DNA of 64,000 bases from Collinsella sp. (GTDB lineage Bacteria > Actinomycetota > Coriobacteriia > Coriobacteriales > Coriobacteriaceae). This document shows positions 18,877 to 27,478 of this stretch, in pieces. The stretch spans positions 1-64,000 of the forward strand of contig JAGZSF010000002.1 of the NCBI GenBank assembly GCA_018381235.1, given 5' to 3'. The notes below the pieces were generated by a model. That model searched no databases, was not told the origin of the DNA, and saw only the letters and a program-made list of their open reading frames with translations. The translations under genes and the position numbers were made by a program. Positions within the stretch are counted from its first letter, which is position 1, and each line of letters starts with the position of its first letter.

Positions 18877-19036
18877 GCCACGAAAACGAGCCATCTACTA
18901 CGTTTAACTCGCATGGGTCGACCATGCGGGTCTTTTTTAAAAACCAGCAAGCCATCTACCTGCGGTTTTAATTTTATGATTTCCCGTGTGGTCGAGGGTA
19001 ACCGGTCAAACGTAGTAGATAGGCCCATTTCGTGGC
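18877..19036. repeat. Family A element, copy 2
   Basis: A 32-base left arm (18877-18908, containing CTACTACGTTT) pairs with 19005-19036 with six mismatches. The interior includes the 26-base core at 18949-18974 shared with copy 1. This element, the palindrome at 18832 and the terminator at 19092 account for the 332-base gap before the giant surface-protein gene. Confidence 0.8.
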
Positions 19037-19056
19037 GAGCAGTCCGCTCAAGACAA

Positions 19057-19075
19057 AGCCCGTCCCAAATTAGCT
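19057..19075 (-). repeat. Dispersed motif, copy 3
   Basis: AGCCCGTCCCAAATTAGCT matches the reverse complement of the motif at 25756 except for one missing base. It lies 20 bases after family A copy 2, as copy 2 of the motif lies after family A copy 1. Confidence 0.65.
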
Positions 19076-19091
19076 GCCCTACAGTCAAACG

Positions 19092-19130
19092 AAAGGCCTC
19101 CCGATTCCCCAACGAGAACCGGGAGGCCTT
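19092..19130 (-). terminator. Intrinsic terminator of the giant surface-protein gene
   Basis: AAGGCCTCCCG and CGGGAGGCCTT form an 11-bp stem around a 14-base interior that can pair further. It lies about 30 bases past the stop codon. A short T-run (TTTCGTTTG) follows on the minus strand. Confidence 0.75.
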
Positions 19131-19160
19131 CTTGTGACCTAAAGCGCTACGCTCTCGACG

Positions 19161-22100
19161 CTACTCCGCGCGATGACGCAGCTTTTCGATCGCTGCGGCG
19201 ATAAGAGCCAGCAGGCCGGTTCCGCCAAGCGCCGCGACGGTCACGGCAGTATTGTCGCCCGTCTCGGCCAGGCTTCCCTTAGCGGCCTTCTTGCCATCCT
19301 TCTTGCCCGAAGAATCCTTGGCATCGGGCTTGGCACCGTTATCCTTGCCGCCTGTCGGTTCCTGTACAACAACAGGCTCAACGACTTCAACGGTCACCGA
19401 AGCAGTGAGCTGTTGAGGCGCCGGCGTCTCCACAGTGCCATCCTCGGCAAGCGTCGCAATCACCGCGGCGTCGCCGTCAACGGGCATCGTCGCGGTAATG
19501 ACGACGGTTCCGTTCTTGAGGGCCTTGACCTTACCGTTCTCGACCGTAGCGGTCGTCGGGTCGGACGAGGTCCACGTCACGTTACCACGCAGCAGCGCGC
19601 CATCAGCCGCATTGCTCGCCGCGGCAGCAAGGTCAATCTCCTTGCCGCGCTCTACCTTGAGCACGGTTTCGGCAGTCGTAGCCTTGCCGTTTTGGTCAAC
19701 GATAACGAGGCCTTTGGCTGCCGGGCGCGACTTAACGCGTACCATGCAGCTGACTGTAAGCTCCGTACCGCGAACCTTACCGCCCACGGTCACATCATCG
19801 GCACCCCAATCCAGTGTGGGGACATTCTCCCAATCGACGTCGTAGTCCTCCTGGCTGCCGTCCTTCATCATCACGGAGACCTTCTTGGGCAGCGCCTTCA
19901 GCACATCGGCGGCAGAGCTTGCCTCAAACACCTCAACGGGAGCGAACGTCGCAGGCCTCACGGGAATCTCGCTTGCTGGCGTCTCGACGACCAGCTTGCA
20001 GGTCGCCTTGAGCGTCGTGCCCTCAACGGAGCCCTCGAGCGTGTACTCGCCGACAGAGGGAAGCTGCTTGTCCAGGCCATCCGTATTCCATGTGACCACG
20101 GCCTCATCCGTGTGGCCATCGGAGTACGTCACGGCAACCTTCTTGGGCAGCTGCCCCGTCACGGTGTCGGCCTTGGCATCGCGCTCAACCGTAATCTGCG
20201 GCACATCGGCTACCTTATTGATCGTCGTCGTGGAGGTGACAACAACTTCGACAGGCAGGTTGCCGTTCACCGTCACGCCCTTGGCGACGACGCTGTTGCC
20301 GTACGCCGCAGCCGCGGCGGGAACCTCAGACCACGTAACCTCGGACTCCGCCTTCGTCTTACCGTCTTTCATAAGGACCGTCGCCTTAACGCCCTTGAGT
20401 GCTTCGCGCACCGCATCGGCAGACGCGCCCTCGGGAACGGAAATTCCGGCAATAGGCTCAACGGACGCCGGAATCTCGGCATCGCTCTTCACGACCGTAA
20501 TCGTGCACTTGGCCTTAACCGAAGTGCCCTCTACCTTGCCCTCAAGCGCAACATCGCCCAGCTTGCCCAAGGCATCTGCCGTAAGCGGGGTCTTATCCCA
20601 CATAACGGCGGCAGTCTTCGTCGAGCCGTCGGACATGTTGAGGGTCACCTGGGCAGGCAGCACGATGTCAGCAGCAGCCGTGTTGCGGGCAACCGAAAGC
20701 TTGATGTCAGCGACGCTCTCTACGACCGGCGCTAGGTTGACCGTGGCGTTTACGTCATAATTGCCGACCTTAGTCTTGCCCGTAACGACAAAGCTTGTAC
20801 CGTCATTCTTAATGGTGACGGCCTCCTTGGGAGCAGTCCAGTCGATCTTCGAATCGACCTCGGATCCGTCCTTCATGGCGACCTTCACGGTCTTGGGCAG
20901 CGCTGCCACAACGGCATCGGGCTTCGCCCCGTCGTCGAGCGTCACAGCGTCAACCGTACCAGCCAGGTGATCAGGAATCTCACGCAGCGGTTTGACGACC
21001 TTGATAGTGCACTCAACCTTTTGATCGGTACCGGCAACCGTACCCTTAACCGTAACTTCACCTTCCTTGGCAAAGTCCTTGTCGGAAAGGCCCTTGGTAT
21101 CCCACGTTACATCGGCTTCGGAGTCGGTATCGTCAGAGTAGATTGCCGTGACCGTGTCGGGCAGCTTGGCCAAGGCATCAGCTGTCTTGGTATCGCGCTC
21201 GACCTCAATCTCGTCAACGGTATCAAAGCCCACGATATGCGCCGTCACCTTGACCTGAGCCTTAACGGTCATGCCGTTGTCCGTAAGGCCCGTGACCTCA
21301 AACTCAGTACCGGCACGGCCCAGGCTGTCGACCTGAGACCACTTAACGGGCGTCTCATTCTTGGTCTTGCCGTCCTTCATGACCACCGTCACCTTGGACG
21401 GCAGCTTTTCCATAAGGTCGCTGACCTTAGCATTGTCCGCAATCTCAATAGAATCGATCGGCTCGACGTGGTCGGGCGTCTGGGCATCCTGATCCACCAC
21501 GGTCACATTGCAGGTCACCTTGGCACCGTTGAGCTTAACCGTGCCCGTGATCTCCACGGTGCCGGTTCCGTTGAGCAGCTTGTCCGTAACGTTAGAAAGA
21601 TCCCAAACGTCAATGTCGAGCAAATCGGTCGAGCCGTCGGAGTAAGTCGCAACAACTTGCTTGGGCATCTGGGCGTACAGATCCTGCTTGGACGTGCCCT
21701 TGGCAACGCTAAACGACTTGGCCTCGAGCTTGGTAATGGTTCGCGGCGCCTCGGAGACGTTGACGTACACGATGGCATTGACGTTGTCGACATCCTTGAG
21801 CTTGCCGACGAGTTTATACGTACCCTTCCTGGCGAGCGGCTTGGAGAGGTCGATGCCGTCGGTGTCGGTCCACTTTTCGATCTCGATGCCGCCTAAACTG
21901 CCCCGAGTATCCCGCGCTGAGCCATCCGAGAAATATACGGACACGGCATCTGGCAGCTCCAGCATCGATCCGACCGTGGTGTTGACCACGACTGCCTCGG
22001 GCTGCAACGCAACCTTCTTCGCCTTCTTATCGGCAACCGTCACCTTGGCGGTCACGTTGCCGTTCTCATCCACGCCGACCTTTTGGCCGTCATCGTCAAG

Positions 22101-25100
22101 CAGCGCCATAACAGCAGCGGCATCAAAGCCGACCACATGGCCCGTCGCATAGAACGTGCCAGGCCGCTCGTACTTCTCGGGCGCGATCGGATCCCAATCA
22201 ATAGCCGCCGTCGAAACGGAGCCGTCGCTCATCTCGACCGCCATCTTGGACGGCATAGCAGGCGCAGTGCCCGCCTTGGTGGTCACTGCGGTCTCGCCGT
22301 TATCGATTGCCTTCTCAACGCCTTGGATAACGATCTTGGTCTGAACAGTGAGACCGGTGTTAGTGCCGTCACCGTATCCGTCGAGGCCGCTTGCAAACAG
22401 CGTGCCAGACACTGTCGTGACCTGACCCGGCTCTCCGGTATAAACCGAGGGACGAACGTAATCCCATTGAACCTGGGCATTATGAGTTTTGCCGTCACTC
22501 GTGGCAACCGAGACATTCCACGGCAGCTCGGGAACGACGCCATTAGCCGTGGTAATGCGTTCAGGAACGGCAATAGAGGTGACGGAGCAGACGTCGACAG
22601 TAATCGTCGCCTCGGCACCACCTTGGAGCTTGCCCTTCACCTTAAACGAACCGTCCTTGGCATACGCGTCTTCGGCGACACGGTCCCATGTGACCTTTTC
22701 GCGCTGGGGCTCAGAAGACACATCGTTGTCATATCGAACCTCAAGGTATTCCGGCAGCATCGGCTTGATGCCGGGGACGGTCCATATGGTTCCGCCCTGC
22801 ACCGAGGTCGCCTTGCTCGCGATCTTAACGGTGGCAGTAATCGGAACGTCGACCGTCTGCATACCGTTCCCCGTGCTAAAGCTAATTGTTGCAGTGCCGC
22901 GGACCACGCCGCCCTGGGTCCAATCGAAGCCCTTCGTGTTCCACTTGGCCTCGGCGTATTTGTGCGAATAATCCGGATGCTCGACCGCATCGGGGCTAAC
23001 AAGTTCGGCATAGCTGGGAAGCATGGCGGTGCCGTCGCTGCCCTTGAGCACCGTAATGGTTTGCGGCTGAGCCTCCCAGTTTTTAGTCACGATGACATGG
23101 ACCTTCACGGGGATATTCGTTCCGGCGACCGTTCCAGTTATCGTGCAGTCCTTCTGGGGGCACCTATCGTAGGTGTCCCAGTTGACGCCGAGACTGTCAA
23201 AAGTCGTTCCGTCCTGCAATACGCCGGACACGTAGAAGTAGTCCAGATTGACTTCCTCGCCGGGATAGATAACGCGCCAGTCCTCGTACGACTGTCCAAG
23301 CGTCACACCGTTATCGCTATAGTTGTTAACGCCCTTGACCTCGCCGCACGCCGCTGTCGCATGGATCTTTGCCAACGAGCCAGTAATAGTACCGGTAATT
23401 TCGTACTCGCCAGGCTTGCCGTCCAGCAGTTCTTGAGGAAACTCATCCCAGCTATAAGGCTGCCCCGACGAATACTGGGGATAGAACGAGCTGCCATCCG
23501 ACAAATACAGCGTGGATGTGTAGCGCGGAGCCAGAAGTCCGGCGCCGGGAACATAAGCAATCTTGCCGATGTTGCTGTCCTCGAGATCGCAGACGTTGAC
23601 CGTCGCCGTAGCCGGAATGTTAGAGCCGGTAAAGTATCCGCTAACCGTAATCTGGCCAAGGTTCTTTAGGGCTTCCTGACTAATCGTCGACCACTGAACG
23701 GGGAAATTGCCTCGCGAGCCATTCCACATCGTGGCCTCGATTGAACCCGGCATATTGGGCTGGCAACCGATAAGCGTGCTTGTCGATGTCGAGGAAGGCA
23801 TCTGCAGGGCGCGGACGGAGATGGTCGCCGTGACTCGGTTGCTGTCACCCAGCTCCACCTGAGTAGACGATGAAGATGAGGTATTGGTCCAATACGACAG
23901 CGAACCGGAAAGCTTAAACGACCCCTCGCTTGCCACCTGCGTGTCCAAAATAGGGTCCCACGCAATGTTGCACTGCTTCTTTGTACCGTCGGTGAATGCA
24001 ACCTCAACGCTGTAGGGAAGACCGCCGCCCGTTGTAGGACGTACGCCGACGGGCGTGTTAACGGGAGCAAGAGCGTCGATAGAGGCAACTTCTTTGACCT
24101 CGACCTGAGCAGTTACCTTTAGGCCATTAGCGGCTGAAGATTCGTTATATGTCACAAGCGTGCCCGTGACCGTATAGGTGCCTGCCTTTTGGAATTGAGA
24201 CACGTCGGCGTTGTCCCAGTTAACCTGATAACCTTGGGTGTATGTAGTGTTATTTGACTGCGTAAACGGGAAATAGACATACGTGCTAAGAGGAGAAATG
24301 TCGCCGACCACGCGCTCGAACCTCAGAGAATTAAGATCGAGTACGTCCTTAGGATCTTTGACGGTAACGGTGCAGGTAACCTCACGGTAATCAGAACCGT
24401 TTAGTTTACCTTTAACCGTAAACGAGCCCACCTTAGAGTAAAGCGACGCGTCGAAAGAATCCCAAGACACCGGGATCTGCTCGGTGGCCCCGCTATCAAA
24501 GACAACCGAAGCAGAATACGGCAGAGACGGGACCTCACCAGTTAGGGTCGTACACGTCAACTCGGTCTGGACGCTCTTAACAGAGCGGACTGCGACCGTG
24601 CACTGTGCGAGCATAGAGGGATAGCTCTTCAAATGTCCCTCGACAACAAAGGTTCCTTCCTTTTGGTACTGATCAGCCGAGATCTCATTCCACTCAACAG
24701 GGCATGTATAAGATTGACCATTTGAATAATTGACCGAAATGCTGGACGGAAGCGCGGGAGCAATACCAGCTGCAGTCCATACCCATGAGCCATTACTGGT
24801 TGAACGGGGAACGTACACCTTAAGTACACCGCTCACTTCGTACGGCTCCGCGAGCGTGATCCAGTTGTTGTTCACGCTAACGCCGGTAATCTGTCCGGTA
24901 ATGGGGACTTCGGATTCCTCCGTCGCCGTATCAAATGCCGTCTGCGACTTTTCGTCCCAATCAACATACGCCGAGGTCTCGGTGCCATCCGACAGCTTTA
25001 CCTTAACGCTCGAAGATTGGATCTGGCCGTAGTAATCGGCACCGACATATTTTTCCAGAATCGGGTTGGCGTCGATCGACTCGACCGTAATGCCACTTTC

Positions 25101-25613
25101 GTTGCTCGTCTCTGTGACATCAGGGGCGTTTACTGCCGCCGGATCTACCACTGCCGGGTCCGCCGTAACAGCCTCGACAACCACGCGCTGCTTGACCGTC
25201 TGCGTGGTACCGTCGACGGTACCCTCAAACTCATACGAGCCGGCAGGCAGCTGCGCCAGAGTTGCCGGAGCATCAGCGCCGTTCAACTTCCAGGTGACGT
25301 TTTCCTGCTTGGTGGTACCGCTCTCGTAGGTTGCCGTTACAGTCTGGGGCAGCGTGGCGTCGGAACCCTCAGCAACATGTAGCTCGTTCAGGCTGGCAAA
25401 AGAGGCGATCTTGTCTTCACTCTGGTCTTGCGAGGTTGCCTGACCGGTGTCCGCAGACGTGGCAGCCGCACCCGTCGCATCGCTTTGCTCGGCAACGACT
25501 TGGGTAGTATCACCCTGCATCATCTCGGCGAACGCCTGCGGCGGCACCGAGCCGACCGTCATCGTCAGAGCCAAACCCGCGGTAATGGCCGCGTTGACAT
25601 GCCTTCTGTTCAT
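19161..25613 (-). CDS. Giant wall-anchored protein with about 22 Ig-like (Big_4) repeats
   Basis: About 2,150 residues. A signal peptide (MNRRHVNAAITAGLALTMTV, cleavage probably after QAFA) is followed by about 22 repeats of 70-90 residues, each with a YSDGxT- or MKDGxT-like strand and a VTWD-like motif, as in bacterial Ig-like group 4 domains. One Ig-like group 2 domain (NVTWTSSDPTTATVENG) comes next, then a charged stretch and the sorting signal SLAETGDN with a membrane segment and RHRAE tail. It should be linked to peptidoglycan by a sortase and reach out as an adhesin or stalk; no enzymatic domain is visible. GGGAGGAAAC before ATG 25613 fixes the start. Confidence 0.88.
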   Translation of the reverse strand: MNRRHVNAAITAGLALTMTVGSVPPQAFAEMMQGDTTQVVAEQSDATGAAATSADTGQATSQDQSEDKIASFASLNELHVAEGSDATLPQTVTATYESGTTKQENVTWKLNGADAPATLAQLPAGSYEFEGTVDGTTQTVKQRVVVEAVTADPAVVDPAAVNAPDVTETSNESGITVESIDANPILEKYVGADYYGQIQSSSVKVKLSDGTETSAYVDWDEKSQTAFDTATEESEVPITGQITGVSVNNNWITLAEPYEVSGVLKVYVPRSTSNGSWVWTAAGIAPALPSSISVNYSNGQSYTCPVEWNEISADQYQKEGTFVVEGHLKSYPSMLAQCTVAVRSVKSVQTELTCTTLTGEVPSLPYSASVVFDSGATEQIPVSWDSFDASLYSKVGSFTVKGKLNGSDYREVTCTVTVKDPKDVLDLNSLRFERVVGDISPLSTYVYFPFTQSNNTTYTQGYQVNWDNADVSQFQKAGTYTVTGTLVTYNESSAANGLKVTAQVEVKEVASIDALAPVNTPVGVRPTTGGGLPYSVEVAFTDGTKKQCNIAWDPILDTQVASEGSFKLSGSLSYWTNTSSSSSTQVELGDSNRVTATISVRALQMPSSTSTSTLIGCQPNMPGSIEATMWNGSRGNFPVQWSTISQEALKNLGQITVSGYFTGSNIPATATVNVCDLEDSNIGKIAYVPGAGLLAPRYTSTLYLSDGSSFYPQYSSGQPYSWDEFPQELLDGKPGEYEITGTITGSLAKIHATAACGEVKGVNNYSDNGVTLGQSYEDWRVIYPGEEVNLDYFYVSGVLQDGTTFDSLGVNWDTYDRCPQKDCTITGTVAGTNIPVKVHVIVTKNWEAQPQTITVLKGSDGTAMLPSYAELVSPDAVEHPDYSHKYAEAKWNTKGFDWTQGGVVRGTATISFSTGNGMQTVDVPITATVKIASKATSVQGGTIWTVPGIKPMLPEYLEVRYDNDVSSEPQREKVTWDRVAEDAYAKDGSFKVKGKLQGGAEATITVDVCSVTSIAVPERITTANGVVPELPWNVSVATSDGKTHNAQVQWDYVRPSVYTGEPGQVTTVSGTLFASGLDGYGDGTNTGLTVQTKIVIQGVEKAIDNGETAVTTKAGTAPAMPSKMAVEMSDGSVSTAAIDWDPIAPEKYERPGTFYATGHVVGFDAAAVMALLDDDGQKVGVDENGNVTAKVTVADKKAKKVALQPEAVVVNTTVGSMLELPDAVSVYFSDGSARDTRGSLGGIEIEKWTDTDGIDLSKPLARKGTYKLVGKLKDVDNVNAIVYVNVSEAPRTITKLEAKSFSVAKGTSKQDLYAQMPKQVVATYSDGSTDLLDIDVWDLSNVTDKLLNGTGTVEITGTVKLNGAKVTCNVTVVDQDAQTPDHVEPIDSIEIADNAKVSDLMEKLPSKVTVVMKDGKTKNETPVKWSQVDSLGRAGTEFEVTGLTDNGMTVKAQVKVTAHIVGFDTVDEIEVERDTKTADALAKLPDTVTAIYSDDTDSEADVTWDTKGLSDKDFAKEGEVTVKGTVAGTDQKVECTIKVVKPLREIPDHLAGTVDAVTLDDGAKPDAVVAALPKTVKVAMKDGSEVDSKIDWTAPKEAVTIKNDGTSFVVTGKTKVGNYDVNATVNLAPVVESVADIKLSVARNTAAADIVLPAQVTLNMSDGSTKTAAVMWDKTPLTADALGKLGDVALEGKVEGTSVKAKCTITVVKSDAEIPASVEPIAGISVPEGASADAVREALKGVKATVLMKDGKTKAESEVTWSEVPAAAAAYGNSVVAKGVTVNGNLPVEVVVTSTTTINKVADVPQITVERDAKADTVTGQLPKKVAVTYSDGHTDEAVVTWNTDGLDKQLPSVGEYTLEGSVEGTTLKATCKLVVETPASEIPVRPATFAPVEVFEASSAADVLKALPKKVSVMMKDGSQEDYDVDWENVPTLDWGADDVTVGGKVRGTELTVSCMVRVKSRPAAKGLVIVDQNGKATTAETVLKVERGKEIDLAAAASNAADGALLRGNVTWTSSDPTTATVENGKVKALKNGTVVITATMPVDGDAAVIATLAEDGTVETPAPQQLTASVTVEVVEPVVVQEPTGGKDNGAKPDAKDSSGKKDGKKAAKGSLAETGDNTAVTVAALGGTGLLALIAAAIEKLRHRAE

Positions 25614-25755
25614 GTTTCCTCCCGACACGCTCAACGGACCAAACAGCACTGGTCCGATTGGCAAGTTAAGTTGAGCGTATCCTTGCCCGATGGAGGTTTG
25701 CAATATGCTACAGGTTAAGAGGCATAAATGGTTTCGTAAACTGGCACCCAAGCGC

Positions 25756-25775
25756 AGCTAATTTGGGACGGGGCT
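25756..25775 (+). repeat. Dispersed motif, copy 4 (best match)
   Basis: AGCTAATTTGGGACGGGGCT stands five bases before family C copy 2. The pairing with a family C palindrome repeats the arrangement at 17276-17394. Confidence 0.65.
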
Positions 25776-25779
25776 TTTG

Positions 25780-25846
25780 AGTTGCGGTGATATACGGACT
25801 GTTTGAGGCTTCTGGCTTGTAAAACAGTCCGTATTTCACCGCAACT
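25780..25846. repeat. Family C palindrome, copy 2
   Basis: A 25-base arm, AGTTGCGGTGATATACGGAC plus TGTTT, pairs with 25822-25846 with one mismatch. The outer part equals copies 1 and 3, but the inner stem is different on both sides, so pairing is kept. It lies just downstream of folC. Confidence 0.85.
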
Positions 25847-25860
25847 GCTGAGGGGATGGG

Positions 25861-27204
25861 TTAGCGAAGCAGGCCGGCTACTTCGCCGGCTAGGGTGATG
25901 GTGCCGGCTGCTACGAAGGACTCGCCCGCGGCATCGAGGGCTGCGAGGGCCTCAGGCACGCTGGGATACACGCCCGCCAGCTTGTCGGCGTCCACAAGTG
26001 CGGCGAGTTCCTCTGCCGGCAGGGCGCGGTCGGAATCGGTCTGGGTCACGACTACGCGGGGGAACGCCGGAACCAAAACGTCAACGATACCCGCCACGTC
26101 CTTATCGGCCAGCGCGGCACATAGCAGCGTGGGGCGATTCTCCACGCATGGATCGATCTCGTCCAGCGCGCTCACAAAGTTCTCGCAGCTCTGGGGGTTA
26201 TGGCAGGCGTCAATCAGCTTGAGCGGATCGGTCCCCAGCACGTCAAAACGACCAGGTGTGGGGCAACCCATAAGCGACGCATCGAGCTTGTCATGGTCAA
26301 GCTCGCGGCCCAGATACCCCTCGCACAGCAGAATCGCGCACGCGGCATTCTGCGGCTGATACGCCGGCTTGACCATGCTCGACGTATAGATGGCACGCGG
26401 CGTGGTGCAGCTAAACTCAACTGTATCGCCCACGTGCTCCGGCACCTTGGTCGTGGCATGGTTCACTACGAGCGGCACAATGCCGCACTCGCGACAACGT
26501 GCGTCCATCACACGCTGAACGCTCACCTCATGCGTGCCCTCGCCCAGAACAACCAGGCGCCCAGGCTTAATAACCGCAGCTTTCTCCCCCGCAATGGCCT
26601 CGAGCGTATCGCCCAGAATGCGTGTATGGTCGAGCCCAATGCCCGTAATGGCGACGGCCACGGGATCGGTCGCACTCGTGGCGTCCCAACGCCCGCCCAT
26701 GCCAACCTCGAGCACGGCAACATCCACGCGAGCCTCGGCAAACACCACAAGCGCAGCGGCCGTCAGCAGGTCAAACGGCGTGATGGTGTAGGCACGCTCC
26801 CCCGCCGCCACACGGCGCGCATTCACGCGGCAACCCGCCTCGACAGCCGCCGAAACGCCACGGGCAAAGGCCTCGTCGCTCACAACGCGCCCGTCAACCT
26901 CCATGCGCTCGGGATAGCGCACCAGCTGCGGCGACGTATACAGCGCGGTCTTGAGCCCCTCGCCGCGAAGGATAGCAGCCGAAAAACGCGCGGTCGAAGT
27001 CTTGCCATTGGTACCGGCGACCTGAATGCAATCAAAGTACTCATCCGGGCGCCCCAGCTCATCGAGCATATCGACAACCGTCTCAAGCAGAGGACCAGCA
27101 TCCCCAGAAATCCGCCCCGTATCAGCAGCAAGCCCCACAGCCTCATCAAACGAAAGCAACTCAAACGAGAAAGGAACGACATACGACCCAGAACGCTTAG
27201 CCAT
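25861..27204 (-). CDS. folC: Bifunctional folylpolyglutamate synthase/dihydrofolate synthase
   Basis: This 447-residue Mur-ligase-type enzyme adds glutamate to dihydropteroate and to folates in the cytoplasm. The ATP-binding loop is VAGTNGKTSTARFSAAIL near residue 60, followed by the substrate region TSPQLVRYPERM and VAVLEVGMGGRWDATS. DACHNPQSCENFVSAL belongs to the C-terminal glutamate-binding domain. I chose ATG 27204 because GAGGGGAC lies about eight bases upstream; the frame opens at 27225. It may be read from the same transcript as valS upstream, although a palindromic element lies between them. Confidence 0.9.
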   Translation of the reverse strand: MAKRSGSYVVPFSFELLSFDEAVGLAADTGRISGDAGPLLETVVDMLDELGRPDEYFDCIQVAGTNGKTSTARFSAAILRGEGLKTALYTSPQLVRYPERMEVDGRVVSDEAFARGVSAAVEAGCRVNARRVAAGERAYTITPFDLLTAAALVVFAEARVDVAVLEVGMGGRWDATSATDPVAVAITGIGLDHTRILGDTLEAIAGEKAAVIKPGRLVVLGEGTHEVSVQRVMDARCRECGIVPLVVNHATTKVPEHVGDTVEFSCTTPRAIYTSSMVKPAYQPQNAACAILLCEGYLGRELDHDKLDASLMGCPTPGRFDVLGTDPLKLIDACHNPQSCENFVSALDEIDPCVENRPTLLCAALADKDVAGIVDVLVPAFPRVVVTQTDSDRALPAEELAALVDADKLAGVYPSVPEALAALDAAGESFVAAGTITLAGEVAGLLR

Positions 27205-27355
27205 AACCCAAAGTCCCCTCAACATAAAAAGAGGCCCGAATCAACAACGAGCCCCTCCCATTCAAAATATCAGCCAAACACCGCTTTGCAGTGAGATCAA
27301 GGCCACAACCCAGTGGCCCTACCAGGCAGCGGACGCCCCCGTAACCGCCATGGGA

Positions 27356-27463
27356 GCGGTTTGGGGTTTTGCTCGATACAAGTTCCGCACGAGCCGAAGG
27401 CCACTTAATGTGGCCATCGCGCGAGCAGGACTGTCCGCAGTAGCGAGCAATGCCCCAAACCGC
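27356..27463 (+). repeat. Family B element, copy 1 (between valS and folC)
   Basis: The 20-base outer arms 27356-27375 (GCGGTTTGGGG at the end) and 27444-27463 pair with two mismatches. Inside, the 17-mer TTCCGCACGAGCCGAAG (27383-27399) is identical to copy 2, and GAAGGCCAC-TTAAT-GTGGCCATC makes an inner hairpin. A separate small hairpin, GGCCAC/GTGGCC, sits at 27301-27317. These features explain most of the 274-base gap. Confidence 0.8.
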
Positions 27464-27478
27464 GTCCCCCAGTAACGC

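Noticed and set aside
17276..19075. CRISPR array
   Set aside because: Repeats are long, palindromic, few and unevenly spaced; there are no regular spacers and no cas genes in the window.
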